Source of the DNA: Companilactobacillus bobalius
GTDB taxonomy: Bacteria > Bacillota > Bacilli > Lactobacillales > Lactobacillaceae
Assembly: GCF_009764355.1 (NCBI RefSeq)
Contig: NZ_LNUA01000032.1
Coordinates: 310,001-374,000, forward strand
DNA length: 64,000 nucleotides
Direction of reading: 5' to 3'
Shown: piece by piece, positions 17,479 through 26,281 of the stretch
How positions within the stretch are numbered: the first letter of the stretch is position 1
Layout: each line of letters opens with the position of its first letter
The notes under the pieces: model-generated
What the model was told of the DNA's origin: nothing
The model's input: only the letters and a program-made list of their open reading frames with translations
Databases searched by the model: none
Translations under genes and position numbers: made by a program

Positions 17479-17988
17479 ATGATAAGAATTTTACGATCCA
17501 AATTGTTAATTGCTTTTTTATGTACGTTATTAGTACTAATAGGTTATTTGTTGCTATCAAAAAATAAAGTAATTGGCAGTAACCGTGAAAATATTATTTT
17601 AGTAGGTGAAACGAAGCATAAGCAGAAGAGTATTTCGGAATTTAGTAATGAGAGTAAAAAATACTCTTATGTTTCTTTTGACAATTTATATGAGAATACA
17701 ACTTTATATTTTGGATCGAAGATTTTTCAATTTGGACATATTAAAAAATTAGATCCAGAAGATAAGTATATGTTAGTGGCATTAGACGGTAATGACGCTT
17801 CAAGAGTTTGCAAGGTAAGATACACCGACTCAAATTTTGCTAGAAATATTAGTAGCTTGCAGGAAGATGACACTGTAAAGTTCTACGGTGAAGTTCTTTC
17901 AGTCGACAATTATATCAATGAAAAGGGTCGTCAAATTAGACGTCCCGTGATAGCTGCTAATTTCATACAATTAAAAATAAACAAATAA
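17479..17988 (+). CDS. Membrane-anchored hypothetical protein
   Basis: A 169-residue protein with one N-terminal membrane segment (LLIAFLCTLLVLIGYLLL, residues 9-26) and a polar outside part of beta-rich character. The end of the protein (ITV-like VKFYGEVLSVDNYI...RRPVIAANFIQL) resembles OB-type folds in DUF4352-like surface proteins, but I cannot assign a family. GGGGG lies six bases before the ATG. It is followed by a 33-codon frame. Confidence 0.6.
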   Translation: MIRILRSKLLIAFLCTLLVLIGYLLLSKNKVIGSNRENIILVGETKHKQKSISEFSNESKKYSYVSFDNLYENTTLYFGSKIFQFGHIKKLDPEDKYMLVALDGNDASRVCKVRYTDSNFARNISSLQEDDTVKFYGEVLSVDNYINEKGRQIRRPVIAANFIQLKINK

Positions 17989-17997
17989 GGGGAAATC

Positions 17998-18099
17998 ATG
18001 AAATTATACAGTAGCATCTTAGATGATAATTTTGAATATTTGATGTTTCAAGAATTAATCGATTTAAGAAAAATGGAATCAGAAGTACTTCCAGACTAG
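17998..18099 (+). CDS. Small ORF, 33 residues
   Basis: ATG at 17998 has AAGGGGAAA just upstream and the frame reads MKLYSSILDDNFEYLMFQEL and a polar tail, ending at TAG 18097-18099. It begins nine bases after the preceding stop and precedes a strong terminator, so it would be translated from the same mRNA. No family is recognised; it could also be a gene remnant. Confidence 0.4.
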   Translation: MKLYSSILDDNFEYLMFQELIDLRKMESEVLPD

Positions 18100-18139
18100 T
18101 TGTAAGCTCAATTGTCAGGAAACAGTTTATGCAGAGGTG

Positions 18140-18190
18140 AAAATAATAGTCCCAATAACTTGAAGCTAAGTTGTTGGGACTATTATTTTT
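18140..18190 (+). terminator. Terminator
   Basis: Near-perfect stem of more than 20 pairs, AATAATAGTCCCAATAACTT against its complement, with A and T runs. Confidence 0.9.
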
Positions 18191-18196
18191 GAACAC

Positions 18197-18241
18197 AAAA
18201 AACCCTCCAAGTTTTGGATGGCAAATATCCAAAATGGAGGG
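18197..18241 (-). terminator. Terminator of the small minus-strand gene
   Basis: CCCTCCA and TTTTGGAT arms pair with ATCCAAAA and TGGAGGG. On the minus strand the stem is followed by six T, so it terminates leftward transcription. Confidence 0.8.
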
Positions 18242-18338
18242 CACACATTTTATATCAAAAGGGTTCTTAAAGAAATAGTAAAAATTAAATGGCATTTCAC
18301 TTATGAGAAGTGACATCAAACAAGAGAAGTTTTAATTA

Positions 18339-18485
18339 CTACTTTTTAGATTCCTTTTTATTCTTAGCAGATTTCTTATCTGCGGAATCTACGCGTTTTT
18401 CGTTTTCTTTTACATCATCGGGAAGAGAGGCAAACTTATCAAACAAACTGCCAAAATCACTTTCGCGTTTCACTGTTAAGCCCAT
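18339..18485 (-). CDS. Small basic/acidic protein, SPJ_0845-like
   Basis: A 48-residue gene below usual length cut-offs. It starts at ATG 18485 with AAAGGGG nine bases upstream and reads MGLTVKRESDFGSLFDKFAS, then LPDD and a Lys-rich tail ending KKESKK. The pattern M-G-L-T-x-K ... L-F-D-x-F-A-x-x-P is like the small SPJ_0845 family of Lactobacillales; that naming is from memory. Its own minus-strand terminator follows about 100 bases downstream, which supports a real gene. Function is unknown. Confidence 0.65.
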   Translation of the reverse strand: MGLTVKRESDFGSLFDKFASLPDDVKENEKRVDSADKKSAKNKKESKK

Positions 18486-18688
18486 CGGTATCAGCCCCTT
18501 TCAGGTTTCTTTATATCTATTGTTATTATATAGCCTTTCAAAAAGAATAACAATTATTTAGGTAAATTAAATTAGTTAATTTTTTTATGGTGATAGGTAT
18601 CTTTAACCAAATATGTCACTTCATTTGACAATTATTCAGATTAACTTAAGATTAAATAAGTTCGGACTATAAGAGGGAGGGATATTTA

Positions 18689-20506
18689 TTGGCAACTGAA
18701 TATCTTGAACATAAATTAAGCCTCTTACCACCACGTCCTGGATGTTATTTAATGAAGGACATTAATTCTAAAATTATTTATGTGGGTAAGGCTAAAAATT
18801 TACGTAATCGGGTACGTTCTTATTTTAAGAGTTCACATGAGGGTAAGACTGCTCGCTTAGTATCAGAGATTCGTGATTTTGAAACAATTATTACTTCCAA
18901 CGATAAGGAAGCTTTTTTGTTGGAAATTACTTTAATTCAAAAGCATCAACCGTATTACAATATTAAATTAAAACGTGGTACAGGCTATCCATACATTAAA
19001 ATCACTAACGAACGTGATCCTAAGATGGAGATTACAGGCTTGGTTAAGAAGGATGGTGCTTACTATTTCGGTCCTTATCCTAATGTTTGGGCAGCTTCTA
19101 ATACCCTAAACTTTTTGCAAAAAGTCTATCCATTACGCAGATGTCAGGGGAACTTAGGTCGGCCTTGTTTGTACTACCATATGGGGCAGTGTTTAGGGGC
19201 CTGTTTTCAAACGGTTCCTAAAGAAAAGTATGATCAACAGATTGAAAAGATCAAAAAGTTTTTAGGTGGTAACGTTGGTGAGATTAAACATCAACTGGAA
19301 GATCGTATGGAAACGGCTTCAGAAAAACTAGAATTTGAAAGAGCTGCCGAATTAAGAGACCAAATTAAATATATTGAAACTACAGTTGAAAAACAAAAAA
19401 TCATTTCTAATGATAGTACGCCTAGAGATATTTTTAATTATTATGTCGAAAAAGGTTGGATTTCAATTCAAATCTTCTTTATTCGTCAAGCTCGTTTAAT
19501 GAAGCGTGAGAAAAAATGTAAAGGATACATCAGCTTCAGTTCAAGATAGTTATCTTCTTTTATCCTACAGTTCTATAATCGTCGAAATCAGGTTTTGCCT
19601 AAAGAAATTTTGGTGCCTGATAATTTAGATAAAGATACCTTGTCTCAAGTTTTAAATATTCCATTTAGAACACCTCAGCGTGGTCAAAAACGAGATCTAA
19701 TGGATATGGCGGATTCCTATTAATGTTAAGGGCGTCAAGAAAAGTTCCGATTAATGGAATTGGATAATAACCAAACTTATGGTGCTCAGAAACAGATTTT
19801 TGAGGCACTTGATTTGCCTTATGGTCATATCATTGAATCATTTGACCACTCACATATACAGGGGACCAATCCGGTATCAGCAATGGAGATGTTTAAAGAT
19901 GGCCGTCCATGTATTTGTTCAAGTCGAAAGAATAAAATTAAAGGTGAGGTTGAACATCAGTCAGGTGCTGACGAGGCAGCCAATACGCGCGAAGTCATTT
20001 ATCGACGCTATTCACGTTTAATTAAGGAAGATGATCCTTTACCAGATTTGATTTTGATGGATGGTGGTATCATCGAATTGCGTGCTGTGATGGATGTTCT
20101 CACTAATGAATTAGGAATTAATATACCTGTAGCGGGAATGGTCAAGGATGATCACCATAATACTTCACATTTAATTGTCGGTGAAGAGGGAATTGAGGTA
20201 CCATTAGACCGTAAGAGTCAAGGTTTCTACTTACTACAGAGAATTCAAGATGAAGTGCACCGTTTTGCGATTACTTTCCATCGAAAGACGCGGAGCAAAA
20301 ATGCTTTATCTTCGCAACTTGATAATATTCAGGGAGTGGGTCCTAAGACAAGAACAAAATTGTTAAAGAAGTTTGGGTCGGTTAAGAAGATGAAAGAGGC
20401 TTCTGTTGAGCAACTGACTGATCTGGGAATTCCTAAAACGACGGCACAAACAATTAAAATAACGCTAGCAAGTACAGATTTTCATAAGAAGTATCATAAA
20501 GGTTAA
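18689..20506 (+). pseudogene. uvrC: Excinuclease ABC subunit C, frameshifted
   Basis: UvrC makes the two incisions in nucleotide excision repair. The first frame (286 codons) starts at TTG 18689 after GGGAGGG and holds the GIY-YIG nuclease domain (GCYLMKD, IIYVGKAKNLRNRVRSYF) and the UVR segment. It ends at a TAG after an A6 run near 19511. The middle part is readable only by switching frames: SASVQDSYL, then FILQFYNRRNQVLPKEILV, then stops near 19724-19732. The last frame (from 19754) carries the RNase H-like endonuclease domain (SFDHSHIQGTNPV) and the C-terminal helix-hairpin-helix (IQGVGPKTRTKLLKKFG). At least three or four single-base indels are needed to rejoin it. Either a true pseudogene or a patch of base-calling errors. 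Confidence 0.85.
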
Positions 20507-20520
20507 AAGGGAGAGATTTG

Positions 20521-21360
20521 ATGATTACATTGAAATCAGAACGAGAAATTGAAGGTATGCGTGAATCAGGTAAAATATTAGCCGGAGTCCATTTAGGCCT
20601 ACGTGATATGATTAAACCTGGTATTTCAGCATACTCAATTGAGGAATTTGCTAATGATTATATTGTTAGTCATGGTGCAGTTCCTTCTGAAAAGGGATTT
20701 GAAGGTTATAAATATGCTACTTGTGTGGATGTAAATGATGAAGTTGCACATGGTACACCACGTAAGGATTTGATTTTAAAAGAGGGCGACCTAGTTAAAG
20801 TAGACATGACCGTTAGCTATAAGGGCTATCAAAGTGATTCTTGCTGGAGTTATGCCGTCGGTTCAGTTAGTCAAGAAACATCCGATTTGATGGAAGTTAC
20901 TAAAAAGTCACTATACTTAGGAATTGCTCAAAGTATTGAGGGTAATCGATTAGGTGATATTGGATATGCTATTCAACATTACACTGAAGATGAACATGGT
21001 TACGGGGATGTCAGAGAACTTTGTGGACATGGTATTCAACCAACAATGCATGAACAACCTGATGTTTTGCATTATGGTGAACCAGGCAAAGGATTACGTC
21101 TTAAGAATGGTATGACAATTACAATTGAACCTATGATTAATGAGGGAACATGGGAAATTGTTGATCGCTCATTGAAGGATCCTAACGATGATTGGATCTA
21201 CTATGCTAGTGCTGATGGTTCATGGTCTGCACAATATGAACATACTTTGGCTATTACAGAAGATGGTCCCAAGATTTTAACCTCACAAGATGCTGCTGAA
21301 GATGAGAAATATCTCAGTTGGGCACGTAAATATTTAAAAGAACATAATCAAATGAAATAA
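20521..21360 (+). CDS. map: Methionine aminopeptidase, type I
   Basis: Removes the initiator methionine from nascent proteins. The 279-residue enzyme has the metal ligands in their usual places: VAHGTP (His), KVDMTVSYKGYQSDS (two Asp), GHGIQPTMHEQP (His), TIEPMINEG (Glu) and YEHTLAIT (Glu). It is about 25 residues longer than the E. coli enzyme because of an insert around SADGSWSAQYEH and the C-terminal tail, as in other lactobacilli. The ATG at 20521 follows GGGAGAG; a TTG codon directly precedes it. Confidence 0.93.
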   Translation: MITLKSEREIEGMRESGKILAGVHLGLRDMIKPGISAYSIEEFANDYIVSHGAVPSEKGFEGYKYATCVDVNDEVAHGTPRKDLILKEGDLVKVDMTVSYKGYQSDSCWSYAVGSVSQETSDLMEVTKKSLYLGIAQSIEGNRLGDIGYAIQHYTEDEHGYGDVRELCGHGIQPTMHEQPDVLHYGEPGKGLRLKNGMTITIEPMINEGTWEIVDRSLKDPNDDWIYYASADGSWSAQYEHTLAITEDGPKILTSQDAAEDEKYLSWARKYLKEHNQMK

Positions 21361-21362
21361 TT

Positions 21363-21396
21363 AAAAAAACAGTCCGTAAAAGGGCTGTTTTTTTTC
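21363..21396 (+). terminator. Terminator after map
   Basis: AAAAAACAGTCC / GGGCTGTTTTTT stem with an eight-T run. Confidence 0.85.
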
Positions 21397-21399
21397 GAC

Positions 21400-23340
21400 T
21401 TATTTTCTAATAACATCGTTAAGAGCGATGAATTCATCAGTAGCAACACGATAGTACTTTTCTTCATTATCGCCTAAGTAGGCAATACGGTCGTATTTCC
21501 ACTGTTTATTATGCAAAGGATAAGGAAGAACCAAGTAACCCAGAAGAACCAGGCAATCCTGAAGAACCAAGTAACCCAGAATTTCAACAATGCCTGATTC
21601 AACTTGGTAACGATAAACGGTCTTAGCATCAACCCATTCGTTTGTGGCAACGCGGTAGTAAATTTTACCATTTACCTTAATAGTTTGATCAAACTTCCAA
21701 TCAGAATGCTTACCCAATTCTTTGTTGGTAATAGGCTTCATTTTGCCTTTTTCCAATTGGTACAATTTAACGTATTGTTTCATAGTACCAACGAATCCAT
21801 TCATTTTATCTGGATTAGGGTTTGGAGCCGGATTGGGGTTTGGAGCTGGATTAGGGTTTGGAGCTGGGCTAGGATCTGGAGTCGGATTAGGACTTGGCTC
21901 AGGATTAGTAATTGGTGGCTTAGTGGAACCTGCACCTTCATCATCCTTAATTAAACTATATTTTACTTTTTCGTTAGTAGTAATAGTGCCGTCTTCATTT
22001 ACCTTGGCGGTAACAGTTTTTTTATCCGATTCGTAACCTTCAATTTGAGGTACATCGACAAGAATGGTTTCACCTTTTTTACCGGTAACATTTAGAACCG
22101 TTTGCAATCCAAGATTAGAATTGATGTGTACGTTAGAAGTTACGGTAGAATTAGCTTCTTCTTCAGAGTAACCATCTGATTCATAGTAAATAGAGATGGT
22201 TTGTTTACGGCCAGCAAATAAATGGTGTATATCCATGTCACGAATATAATAATGTAGAGCTTGATTAAAAAAATCTTCAGTTGTGGGTTCATCTATCCAG
22301 TTATTTCCAACGTCAAAAATAGTTTGATGGAAGGCCTTACCAGACATCGTGGTTACACCCAATTGTGGGAAATAAGAGTAATTCACGTCAGTATGTGTCT
22401 TATTATTATTTAGTTTAGCTGTTGATGGATCTGGTAATTTTTCACCAGTCTGCTTAGAAAGCTTTGTATAAATATCAGCCGTAAGGCTCTGCTTGGAGAA
22501 AATTTTACCGTCCAAATAGACATTTAAATTAAAAATAGTCGGTTCAGCTTTTTCTAATTTAACAGTAAATTCGGCATTGTCCTTGTTAATCTTGTCAGGA
22601 TCATATTCTTTAACAATTGGCTCTTCTTTAAAACTTATTTCGGCCGGATTTGAAGGGTTCACGACATTAGCAATATTATCAAAATCAATAGAAACAGCGT
22701 CAAAATGTCCCTTTAATAAATAGTCCTTTTGGAGAGAGACTAAATCTTCAACTGTGAAATCTTGTTCACCGGATCCAAGAGTATCATCATGAATCTTTTG
22801 ATAAATTTCTTCACCAGTATCTTTGAAAATATAATGAACATTGGCATCGCCATGCATTAGTTCGTAGGTAATATGATTAACTTTTTTAGAATCATCTAGT
22901 AGAGAAAGTGTCTGAGTACTGTCGTCATACTGTAGTTGCATGTCTGAACTAACGCTTTCGTAGCTAAGAGAACCTCCCCAACTAGTAGTAATTTCTAAGT
23001 CATCAACTTGGAAATTGGTTTCTTTATTAGCCTTTAATTCAGCAATTTCTTTGTCATTAAGATTAACGTAGATATCATCTAATTTAGTATTAACATCTTT
23101 ATTTGTAGAAGGGATTACGATGCTGGTGTCAGCATTTAATTGATCCGATGAGATTTTATCGCTTAATTTAATCTTGTTAGTACGTGGTTCTTGATTATTA
23201 GTACTTTCACCTTCCTGTTTATTTGTATTCTGAACAACTTCAGTTTGGATAGTCTGTGCGTTAACAACCGATTGTTGTACGATTGGGGCCGCAAAACCTC
23301 CTAAAATAATGGCTGATAGTAAGATTGTTTTCTTTTTCAT
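21400..23340 (-). CDS. Secreted surface protein with MucBP-like and SLAP-like parts
   Basis: A 646-residue exported protein. Residues 1-29 are a signal peptide (MKKKTILLSAIILGGFAAP, cleavage near VNA-QT). The middle has beta-rich adhesin-type sequence with a MucBP-like repeat (GKKGETILVDVPQIEGY ... GTITTNEKVKY). A proline-rich linker of PNPNPA repeats follows (about 21820-21900). The C-terminus has two SLAP-type cell-wall-binding units (WKFDQTIKVNGKIYYRVATN and WKYDRIAYLG...YYRVATDEF). Between these units lies an unusual hydrophobic in-frame insert encoded by three 18-base repeats (21525-21578). No LPXTG motif is present, so attachment is probably by the SLAP units. Single-gene unit. Confidence 0.75.
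   Translation of the reverse strand: MKKKTILLSAIILGGFAAPIVQQSVVNAQTIQTEVVQNTNKQEGESTNNQEPRTNKIKLSDKISSDQLNADTSIVIPSTNKDVNTKLDDIYVNLNDKEIAELKANKETNFQVDDLEITTSWGGSLSYESVSSDMQLQYDDSTQTLSLLDDSKKVNHITYELMHGDANVHYIFKDTGEEIYQKIHDDTLGSGEQDFTVEDLVSLQKDYLLKGHFDAVSIDFDNIANVVNPSNPAEISFKEEPIVKEYDPDKINKDNAEFTVKLEKAEPTIFNLNVYLDGKIFSKQSLTADIYTKLSKQTGEKLPDPSTAKLNNNKTHTDVNYSYFPQLGVTTMSGKAFHQTIFDVGNNWIDEPTTEDFFNQALHYYIRDMDIHHLFAGRKQTISIYYESDGYSEEEANSTVTSNVHINSNLGLQTVLNVTGKKGETILVDVPQIEGYESDKKTVTAKVNEDGTITTNEKVKYSLIKDDEGAGSTKPPITNPEPSPNPTPDPSPAPNPNPAPNPNPAPNPNPDKMNGFVGTMKQYVKLYQLEKGKMKPITNKELGKHSDWKFDQTIKVNGKIYYRVATNEWVDAKTVYRYQVESGIVEILGYLVLQDCLVLLGYLVLPYPLHNKQWKYDRIAYLGDNEEKYYRVATDEFIALNDVIRK
21525..21578. repeat. 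Three tandem 18-base repeats inside the surface gene
   Basis: Units at 21525-21542, 21543-21560 and 21561-21578; units 1 and 3 are identical. In the gene's own (minus) frame they give the odd hydrophobic GYLVLQDCLVLLGYLVLP. The opposite strand encodes EEPSNP-EEPGNP-EEPSNP, a normal wall-spanning linker. Confidence 0.85.
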
Positions 23341-23674
23341 AATAAACTCCTTGCGTTTTGTGGTAGGGAATTTTCAAACCATTAGGTTTGTAAGTGGTTT
23401 CAGTATAACAGAGAAAATCACTCTGTAAGCGCTAAATAACGTGTTATATCAACAAAAAATGGCAATTCAAAAATTGTTTTATGGAAAATTATTTCAGATA
23501 ATGGGAAAAGAATTATAAAAGCTAATGAGAATAAAAAAGGATAAGAATTCAGTAATCGAGTTGAACTACTGAATTCTTATCTCATATATTTTAAGATTAG
23601 ATTTTTTAAAATTTTTGCTTTATCCGAAATAAAGGATAAAAATAATATTAATTAAGATAAAGAAGGTAAGTACG
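23341..23674. other. Intergenic region with a 14-bp palindrome
   Basis: This 334-base gap separates divergent genes. It holds a perfect inverted repeat ATAAGAATTCAGTA (23541-23554) / TACTGAATTCTTAT (23567-23580). On the minus strand the stem is followed by a T6 run, as in a terminator, but no minus-strand gene ends here. It might instead be an operator or a remnant. I see no gene. Confidence 0.55.
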
Positions 23675-24214
23675 ATGTTATCTTGCAAAGTATCAGATGA
23701 TATTAAATTGGCAGTACCAAGACCTAAAATTGACGGTCCCAAGTTATTCAACTTGTTGGATGGGCAACGAGAATATTTTGAATATTATTTACCATGGTTA
23801 AAGCTAACCAAAGTGGCGAATGATGAAGTTGAGTTTTTACAAATGACTAACCGTCATATGGGGACGAATGATTCACTAAACCTTATAATTTGGTATCAAA
23901 ATGAAATTGCTGGAATGATTAGTTTTAATCAGTTTGATCATTTACGGGCTAGTGCTGATATTGGCTATTGGTTGGGTAAGAAGTTTCAGGGGAGAGGTAT
24001 TACGACAAGAGCAGTACAATGTTTTGCTAACTTAGGTTTTGAAGATTATGGGTTAAATCGTGTCATAATCCAAGCAGCTGTTGATAATGAAGCTAGTAAT
24101 GCGGTGGCTAAAAGAGCGGGCTTTATTTTGGAGGGAACATTACGCCAAAACGAATTATTGGACGATGGTTTTCATGATGAAAATCTATATAGTTTGCTTA
24201 AAGAAGATTTATAG
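23675..24214 (+). CDS. GNAT acetyltransferase, RimJ/RimL type
   Basis: N-acetyltransferase of 179 residues with the RimL-like layout: IAGMISFNQFDHLRASADIGYWLGKKFQGRGI (split here as IGYWLGKKFQGRGI) carrying the acetyl-CoA loop Q-G-R-G-I, then VDNEASNAVAKRAGFILEGT and a D-x-Y-x-L end. Relatives acetylate ribosomal proteins or small amines; the substrate here is unknown. It is a single gene between two terminator-like hairpins. Confidence 0.85.
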   Translation: MLSCKVSDDIKLAVPRPKIDGPKLFNLLDGQREYFEYYLPWLKLTKVANDEVEFLQMTNRHMGTNDSLNLIIWYQNEIAGMISFNQFDHLRASADIGYWLGKKFQGRGITTRAVQCFANLGFEDYGLNRVIIQAAVDNEASNAVAKRAGFILEGTLRQNELLDDGFHDENLYSLLKEDL

Positions 24215-24255
24215 TAGTAGCTCCAATTGGAGGCTTTTAGTAATTCCTTCTAAAT

Positions 24256-24301
24256 AAAAAAACTATTTAGCTAACTTTTCAGCCAGTTAAATAGTTTTTT
24301 G
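24256..24301. terminator. Bidirectional terminator between the GNAT gene and fruA
   Basis: AAACTATTTAGCTAAC / GTTAAATAGTTT hairpin with A and T runs on the two sides, shared by convergent genes. Confidence 0.85.
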
Positions 24302-24318
24302 TCCGTTTATAACGGGAT

Positions 24319-26262
24319 TTATTTATTTTCTTTTTTAGCAGGTTTCCAAACACCGTAGATAACACCAGAAATTACAGCACCGATAACAACAGCTAATAAG
24401 TAAAGTAATGGTTTGTTAGCTAATGGTGTAACGAAGATACCACCGTGAGGAGCAGGAACATTAACACCCCATAGTTGTGTCAAGCCACCACCGATAGCAG
24501 AACCGATAACACTTGATACGATAACGTGCAATGGATCTCCGGCAGCAAATGGAATAGCACCTTCAGTAATGAATGATAAACCTAAAATATAGTTTGAAAG
24601 ACCAGCTTGTCTTTCTTGTTCAGTAAACTTGTTCTTCCAGAATGTTGTTGCAATAGCAATAGCTAGAGGAGGAACCATACCACCAACCATGACGGCAGCC
24701 ATCAAAGCACCATCTTGAGTTGCAGTAAATGTACCAATGGCGAATGTGTAAGCAGCCTTGTTGAAAGGACCACCCATATCGATAGACATCATACCACCAA
24801 GCAATGTACCTAAGATAACGGCATTACCAGTACCCATTGATTCTAGGAAGTGAGTAATAGCAGCGTTAACAACAGCAAAGATTGGATCAACAGCGAAGTA
24901 CATGATAGCTCCAGTGAAGAGCAATCCTAATACTGGATAAATCAAGATAGTCTTAAGACCAGCTAATGAATGAGGTAGATTCTTGAGCCATTTCTTTAAG
25001 AAAACAACAACCCATCCAGCAATGAAACCAGCTAGAAGACCACCGATAAAACCGGCAGGACTCTTGGAACTAACTACAGAAGCTGTAGCTTGGGAAGCCA
25101 TGTAACCACCAACGAAACCAGGTAGCAAGGCAGGACGATCACCGATTGAAACCGCAATGTAGGCGGCTAGAACAGGGATCAAGAAACTGAAGGCGTAATT
25201 ACCAACATTATTAAAGAAGAGGAACCATTGTGAATGAGCACCAACGGAGTTTTCCAATAGGAAGGAAATGGCCATTAAGATACCACCACCAACAACGAAT
25301 GGAAGCATATTAGAAATACCATTCATTAAATCAGCGTAGATTCTTGACCAAAGTGACTTCTTTTCTTCAGTGTCTTCTTTTTCTGCGGTAGCACCACCTT
25401 CAGCATGGAAGACGGGAGCCTTTTGTTCAACAGCTAAGTTGATTAATTCTTCGGCTTTGTTGATACCATCACTAACAGGACGGTTAACTAAGTGCTTGCC
25501 ATCAAAACGAGGCATGTCAACTTTCTTGTCAGCAGCAATGATAACACCATCGGCACGGTTGATTTCGTCAGCAGTTAACTTGTGCTTAACACCTTCGGAA
25601 CCATTAGTTTCAACCTTAATATCAATGCCCATTTTTTCAGCTTGTTCTTTTAGAGCAGCTTCAGCCATGTATGTATGAGCAATACCAGTAGGGCAAGCCG
25701 TAACAGCAACGACGTAAGGTTTCTTGTCATCAGAATCACTAGCTTGAGCAGCAGCTGCTGCTTTAGCTTTTTCTTTCTCTTCGTCAGCTTTATCCTTAGC
25801 TTCTTTTTCCTTCATAGCCTTGTCAAATAATTCTTGAACTTCATCAGCTGTTTGGGCATTCTTTAAGTTCTTGACCAATTCAGGATTGATTAGAAGTGAT
25901 GATAGTGCGGCAAGAGCTTGCAAGTGAAGATTGTCAGCACCATCTGGAGCAGCAATCATAAAGAATAGGTAGGCTGGTTGGCCATCTAGTGATTTATAAT
26001 CAATACCCTTAGCACTTTTAGCGAATAAAACTGTAGCACGTTTAACGGCTTTATCACGAGCATGTGGCATGGCAATTCCTTCACCGATACCGGTACTAGT
26101 TTGTGCTTCACGCTTTAAAATATCTGCTTTGTATAATTCTTTGTCATCAATAACGCCAACTTGATAGTACTTATCAACCATTTCTTCAATGGCATCCTCT
26201 TTAGTAGTAGCTTTCAAGTCCATAATCATGGCGTCTTTTAACAATAGTTGCTTTAAGTCCAT
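24319..26262 (-). CDS. fruA: PTS fructose EIIABC
   Basis: Fructose-specific phosphotransferase permease that imports fructose as fructose 1-phosphate. The 647-residue fusion has EIIA first (active His in GIGEGIAMPHARD, about residue 62), an Ala/Lys/Glu-rich linker near 150-175, EIIB (active Cys in AVTACPTGIAHTYMAEAAL, about residue 190), and a C-terminal EIIC membrane domain from about residue 310 with conserved GGPFNKAAYTF and FITEGAIPFAAGDP. It is 19 bases downstream of fruK. GAGGGGG precedes the ATG. Confidence 0.95.
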   Translation of the reverse strand: MDLKQLLLKDAMIMDLKATTKEDAIEEMVDKYYQVGVIDDKELYKADILKREAQTSTGIGEGIAMPHARDKAVKRATVLFAKSAKGIDYKSLDGQPAYLFFMIAAPDGADNLHLQALAALSSLLINPELVKNLKNAQTADEVQELFDKAMKEKEAKDKADEEKEKAKAAAAAQASDSDDKKPYVVAVTACPTGIAHTYMAEAALKEQAEKMGIDIKVETNGSEGVKHKLTADEINRADGVIIAADKKVDMPRFDGKHLVNRPVSDGINKAEELINLAVEQKAPVFHAEGGATAEKEDTEEKKSLWSRIYADLMNGISNMLPFVVGGGILMAISFLLENSVGAHSQWFLFFNNVGNYAFSFLIPVLAAYIAVSIGDRPALLPGFVGGYMASQATASVVSSKSPAGFIGGLLAGFIAGWVVVFLKKWLKNLPHSLAGLKTILIYPVLGLLFTGAIMYFAVDPIFAVVNAAITHFLESMGTGNAVILGTLLGGMMSIDMGGPFNKAAYTFAIGTFTATQDGALMAAVMVGGMVPPLAIAIATTFWKNKFTEQERQAGLSNYILGLSFITEGAIPFAAGDPLHVIVSSVIGSAIGGGLTQLWGVNVPAPHGGIFVTPLANKPLLYLLAVVIGAVISGVIYGVWKPAKKENK

Positions 26263-26281
26263 TATTAAGAGTCCCCCTCAA

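Noticed and set aside
21525..21578. CRISPR-like repeats
   Set aside because: Tandem 18-base units without spacers, inside a coding region; no cas genes.
21400..23340. LPXTG sortase anchoring of the surface protein
   Set aside because: No LPXTG-like motif, hydrophobic C-terminal segment or basic tail; the protein ends in SLAP-like units.
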